64,000 bases of DNA from Muribaculaceae bacterium Isolate-037 (Harlan) (GTDB lineage Bacteria > Bacteroidota > Bacteroidia > Bacteroidales > Muribaculaceae), in NCBI GenBank assembly GCA_003762615.1, contig RIAZ01000022.1:26862-90861 (forward strand), read 5' to 3'. A program made the position numbers and the translations under genes. The notes under the pieces are model-generated. The model was given only the letters and a program-made list of their open reading frames with translations, was not told the origin of the DNA and made no database searches. Of the stretch, positions 61,297 through 64,000 are shown one piece after another. Position 1 is the stretch's first letter; every line of letters starts with the position of its first letter.

Positions 61297-63135
61297 TTAA
61301 ACTTGCTGCATCTCGACGAGACGGCGGTAATGTCCGTTGAGGGCGATCAGCTCGTCGTGCGTGCCACGCTCCACGATACGCCCCTCGTGCATCACGCAGA
61401 TAAGGTCGGCATTGGCTATTGTCGAGAGACGGTGGGCAATGACTACCGTCGTGCGGTCCTTCATCAGCCGCTCCAATGCCTCCTGCACAAGCCGCTCGCT
61501 CTCAGTGTCGAGTGCCGAAGTAGCCTCATCAAGTATCAGCACCGGCGGATTCTTCAGCACCGCCCGCGCTATGCTGACGCGCTGACGCTGACCGCCCGAC
61601 AACCGGCATCCCCTGTCGCCAACCATCGTGTCAAACCCGTCGGGCGTCTCCATGATGAAATCGTAGGCATTCGCTATCTTTGCCGCAGCAATCACCTCCT
61701 CCATCGTGGCATCCGGCGCACCGAAAGCGATGTTGTTGAAGAAAGTGTCGTTGAATAGTATCGCCTCCTGATTGACATTACCCATCAGCGAACGCAATTC
61801 ACTCACGCGATAATCCCTCACATCGGCTCCATCCACTTTCACCTCACCCTTGTCGACATCCCAGAAACGCGGGATCAGATCGACCAACGTAGATTTTCCC
61901 GAACCGGACTGACCGACAAGCGCAACCGTCTTACCCGGCTCGATATCCAGATTTATATCCTTCAGCACGTCTCGCTCCCCGTCATAGCTGAACGACACAT
62001 TCTCAAAATGTATTGATCCACCCACTCTCTTCACAACCTCAAGATCAACTGGGTTTGCAGCATCCTTTATCGGGTTGTCGGCATCAAGAATCTGGTCTAT
62101 ACGTTTCAACGACGCCATACCCTTCTGAATGGAATATGACACCTTCGACAGCTCCTTCGCCGGATTGATGATACTATAGAATATCACCATATAATAGATA
62201 AACCCCGGTGCATCTATCGAGGTGTCGCCACCGAGAATGAGGGTGCCGCCATACCAGAGCACAATCGCAACTGCCATAGTGCCGAGGAACTCGCTCATTG
62301 GGTGAGCCAGCGAATAACGGCGCTGCATGCCGTTGCAGATGGTGCGGTACTGTTCAGTCTCGCTGTCAAACAGCCCCTCCATCTGACGCTCCGCATTAAA
62401 TGCCTTCACCACGCGCAAGCCGCCGATGGTCTCCTCCGTGGTCGAGAGGATTGCGCCCAAAGTCTCCTGAGCCTTCATCGACGATGCCTTCAGCTTCTTG
62501 CCGACAGTGCCCATCACCCATCCGGCTATCGGCAACAGGATAAACACGAATACGGTGAGCTTCCAACTCAGCACGAGCATCACGAAGAGATAGCCGATTA
62601 TCTGGATAGGATTCTTTACAAGGGCGGAAAGGCTCGATGCCACCGACACCTCCACCTCCGTCACGTCACCCGACAGACGCGACATTATATCCCCCTTGCG
62701 CTCGTTGGTGTAGAACCCGATAGGCAACGACACTATCTTAGCATACAGGCGGTTGCGGATATCACGCACCACGCCGTTGCGGAGCGGGATCGTAAAGAAA
62801 TCGCTGAAATAGGCAGTGATGACCTTCACGAAAGTGGCGACCACAAGCGCGGTAGCCATCATGGCAAGTGTCGTCGACTCGCCAAACCGGCTGATCAGGT
62901 CGGTGACATACCAGTAGAAATTATTGATAAGCACATCCTGAAAGTCACCCTCCCCGAATTGCATGTAGCTATATTCCGTAGTGTCAAGTTTAAACAGGAT
63001 TTTCAATATCGGCATGATGAATGCAAACGAGAAAATCGTGAAAAACATGGTCAGGAAATTGAAGACTACGCTCCAGACGACGTTCCACTTGTAGGGACGG
63101 GCGAAACGCCTGATAAACATTAACAGATCTTTCAT
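61297..63135 (-). CDS. msbA: MsbA-like ABC exporter (fused permease-ATPase)
   Basis: 612 residues: six TM helices (about 20-310) with the intracellular loop YTNERKGDIMSRLSGDVTEVE, then an ATPase domain with Walker A GQSGSGKSTLVDLI (about 400), signature LSGGQRQRVSIARA and Walker B VLILDEATSALD, and the switch His in VIAHRLSTI. This is the type IV exporter half-transporter that acts as a homodimer. MsbA flips lipid A; the name is by similarity of order and length. A strong promoter lies 77 bp upstream. Confidence 0.93.
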   Translation of the reverse strand: MKDLLMFIRRFARPYKWNVVWSVVFNFLTMFFTIFSFAFIMPILKILFKLDTTEYSYMQFGEGDFQDVLINNFYWYVTDLISRFGESTTLAMMATALVVATFVKVITAYFSDFFTIPLRNGVVRDIRNRLYAKIVSLPIGFYTNERKGDIMSRLSGDVTEVEVSVASSLSALVKNPIQIIGYLFVMLVLSWKLTVFVFILLPIAGWVMGTVGKKLKASSMKAQETLGAILSTTEETIGGLRVVKAFNAERQMEGLFDSETEQYRTICNGMQRRYSLAHPMSEFLGTMAVAIVLWYGGTLILGGDTSIDAPGFIYYMVIFYSIINPAKELSKVSYSIQKGMASLKRIDQILDADNPIKDAANPVDLEVVKRVGGSIHFENVSFSYDGERDVLKDINLDIEPGKTVALVGQSGSGKSTLVDLIPRFWDVDKGEVKVDGADVRDYRVSELRSLMGNVNQEAILFNDTFFNNIAFGAPDATMEEVIAAAKIANAYDFIMETPDGFDTMVGDRGCRLSGGQRQRVSIARAVLKNPPVLILDEATSALDTESERLVQEALERLMKDRTTVVIAHRLSTIANADLICVMHEGRIVERGTHDELIALNGHYRRLVEMQQV

Positions 63136-63211
63136 CTCATCTTAATTGATTTTGCGGCGATCATGTAACCATTACACGCGCCGCTTACGCTTTAAGCGGC
63201 ATTTGCGGCTA

Positions 63212-63242
63212 CAAAATTAATTATTTGGAAGAGTTGCACAAA
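63212..63242 (-). promoter_or_regulatory. Promoter of the MsbA-like gene
   Basis: Minus-strand TTTG (63239-63242), 19-bp spacer, TAATTTTG (63212-63219). The -33 element overlaps the start of the intergenic repeat copy 2. Confidence 0.75.
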
Positions 63243-63395
63243 GAAAAGAAAGAAATAAAAGAAATTATTTTTGTTTTAATTCTTTAAAAAACTAATAAAT
63301 TTCTTTCTTTTATTTTTTTTCTTCGTGTGATTCCGTATCAGTTTGTATCGGTTTGTATCGCTTGTATCGGGGTGAAACAACCGATACAAACGCTC
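63241..63395. repeat. Intergenic repeat copy 2 (inverted relative to copy 1)
   Basis: Arms 63244-63256 and 63299-63311 make a 13-bp A/T stem; then CTTCGTGTGATTCCGTATC and GTTTGTATCGG-type units, with GTTTGTATCGG (63341-63351) pairing with CCGATACAAAC (63381-63391). The parts match 4888-5033 in reverse order. Confidence 0.7.
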
Positions 63396-63447
63396 GTAGG
63401 AGCACACTTTATAATTTATTCCCATTTCGGTGGTTACTACCATCTTA

Positions 63448-63888
63448 TTAAGAATGTTCTTTTGTTGAATTGTCTTTAGACAAAAGAGATTGAAGTTCAT
63501 TGATGTCCGGCAATGTTCTTCTTAGATTTTCCGGCATTTCCTGTGCTGTTCGGTAAGTTGCAACGCCCATAGGCTTATCGTAGTCGCGCACCAGAACTTC
63601 AACAAACTGACGATTAGCATCTTGACATAAAATAATACCGATAGTGGGATTTTCATGCGGTTTCTTTTCTGTCATATCGTATGCCGTCTTCTGCTTGAAA
63701 AAAAAAAAGAGATAATTGGCTCTAAATTTTCCACGCTTTAGTTCTACTATGACGCTCGCATTTAGCTCCCGATTAAAGAAAACAAGATCGGCAAACATCT
63801 CTTCTCCTGCAACAATAAGTCGATGCTGGCTGCCAATAAAAACGAAATCGTTTCCAAATTTAAGAATGAATTGTTTAGTAGATGACAA
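63448..63888 (-). pseudogene. Truncated DUF1016-type PDDEXK nuclease fragment, interrupted by adapter-like sequence
   Basis: The open frame encodes the C-terminal part of a DUF1016 (YhcG) nuclease: ILKFGNDFVFIGSQHRLIVAGEEMFADLVFFNRELNASVIVELKRGKF (nuclease core with E-L-K) and PTIGIILCQDANRQFVEVLVRDYDKPMGVATY. The usual N-terminal 200 residues are missing. A stop codon stands two codons before the first TTG at 63888 and no ATG is in position. The stretch FFFFKQKTAYDM in the middle is the translation of an Illumina P7-type adapter and poly-T, not family sequence; it keeps the frame open by chance. So this is both N-truncated and artefactual in part. Confidence 0.75.
63677..63708 (+). other. 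Illumina P7 adapter-like sequence followed by poly-A (assembly artefact)
   Basis: Bases 63677-63697 match, exactly over 21 positions, the end of the Illumina P7 adapter as read at the 3' end of an insert (TCGTATGCCGTCTTCTGCTT and the next G). They are followed by eleven A. This is the pattern of an untrimmed read. On the opposite strand it translates to the widely seen FFFFKQKTAY string. Confidence 0.92.
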
Positions 63889-64000
63889 AAATTAAATTTA
63901 TGCTGTTAAACACTTAATTTTTAGTCGATTAAATTTGCAAAAGTCCCTGAAAATTAGTAATTTAAAGGAAAAGTTTGGACGCTTTTTCTCATGAAAACTA

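Noticed and set aside
62302..63123. 273-codon plus-strand frame opposite the MsbA-like gene
   Set aside because: Shadow frame; the minus strand carries the complete ABC exporter.

Overview
The window looks like a chromosomal segment from a Bacteroidales bacterium, plausibly a Muribaculaceae-type gut organism; the family assignment is inference. Many genes are preceded by the Bacteroidetes -7 promoter element TAnnTTTG, usually with a TTG/TTTG about 19-21 bp upstream. There are two SusC/SusD/SusE/SusF-type cassettes, and many families typical of this order (DUF4886, DUF4836, DUF4919, DUF5683, DUF2027-Smr). Shine-Dalgarno sequences are not evident. The sequence carries an Illumina-adapter-like artefact near the right end, so it is probably a draft or metagenome-derived assembly.

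Layout. 1-4.9 kb: the rpoN 3' end, a membrane-anchored coiled-coil protein, a DUF4886 hydrolase, tRNA-Leu(CAA), a tiny repeat-rich lipoprotein, a PAS protein and a second coiled-coil membrane protein. 5-12.1 kb (minus): a secreted GH13 alpha-glucan hydrolase, DUF695, DUF2027-Smr, PhoH and SufB. 12.3-13.9 kb: a REP-associated tyrosine transposase (RAYT) with an unusual C-terminal extension, bracketed by two copies of a palindromic inverted repeat. 13.9-28.8 kb (minus): two tandem paralogous susC-D-E-F cassettes separated by a 38-bp-arm inverted repeat. 29-32.4 kb (minus): a DUF4836 lipoprotein translationally coupled to a small ABC transporter. 32.6-42 kb: aspartate aminotransferase, tRNA-Tyr(GTA), pfkA, a HAD phosphatase with ribF, upp, then a recF-dciA-thioesterase-kdsD-TPR-ribH run. 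42.7-48.6 kb: rel (ppGpp synthetase/hydrolase), pgpH (c-di-AMP hydrolase), DUF4919 and a SlyD-like isomerase. 48.8-54.4 kb (minus): parA-parB-DUF5683-mltD and a MATE exporter. 54.8-59.8 kb: a TolC-HlyD-ABC2-ABC2 export operon without a visible ATPase. 59.9-63.1 kb (minus): DUF2752, a PurN-like/CD225 fusion and an MsbA-type ABC exporter. The end holds a truncated DUF1016-type nuclease fragment with the adapter artefact inside it.

How the parts work together. The Sus cassettes and the GH13 enzyme suggest binding, cutting and import of starch-like glucans across the outer membrane. No SusR, hybrid two-component or ECF regulator lies in the window, so control must come from elsewhere. The other genes are mostly housekeeping: cofactor synthesis, replication/repair, chromosome segregation, second-messenger turnover, envelope biogenesis and export. 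The least explained items are the RAYT/REP locus, the PurN-CD225 fusion, the dispersed intergenic repeats and the parallel loss or gain of one binding module in SusE and SusF.
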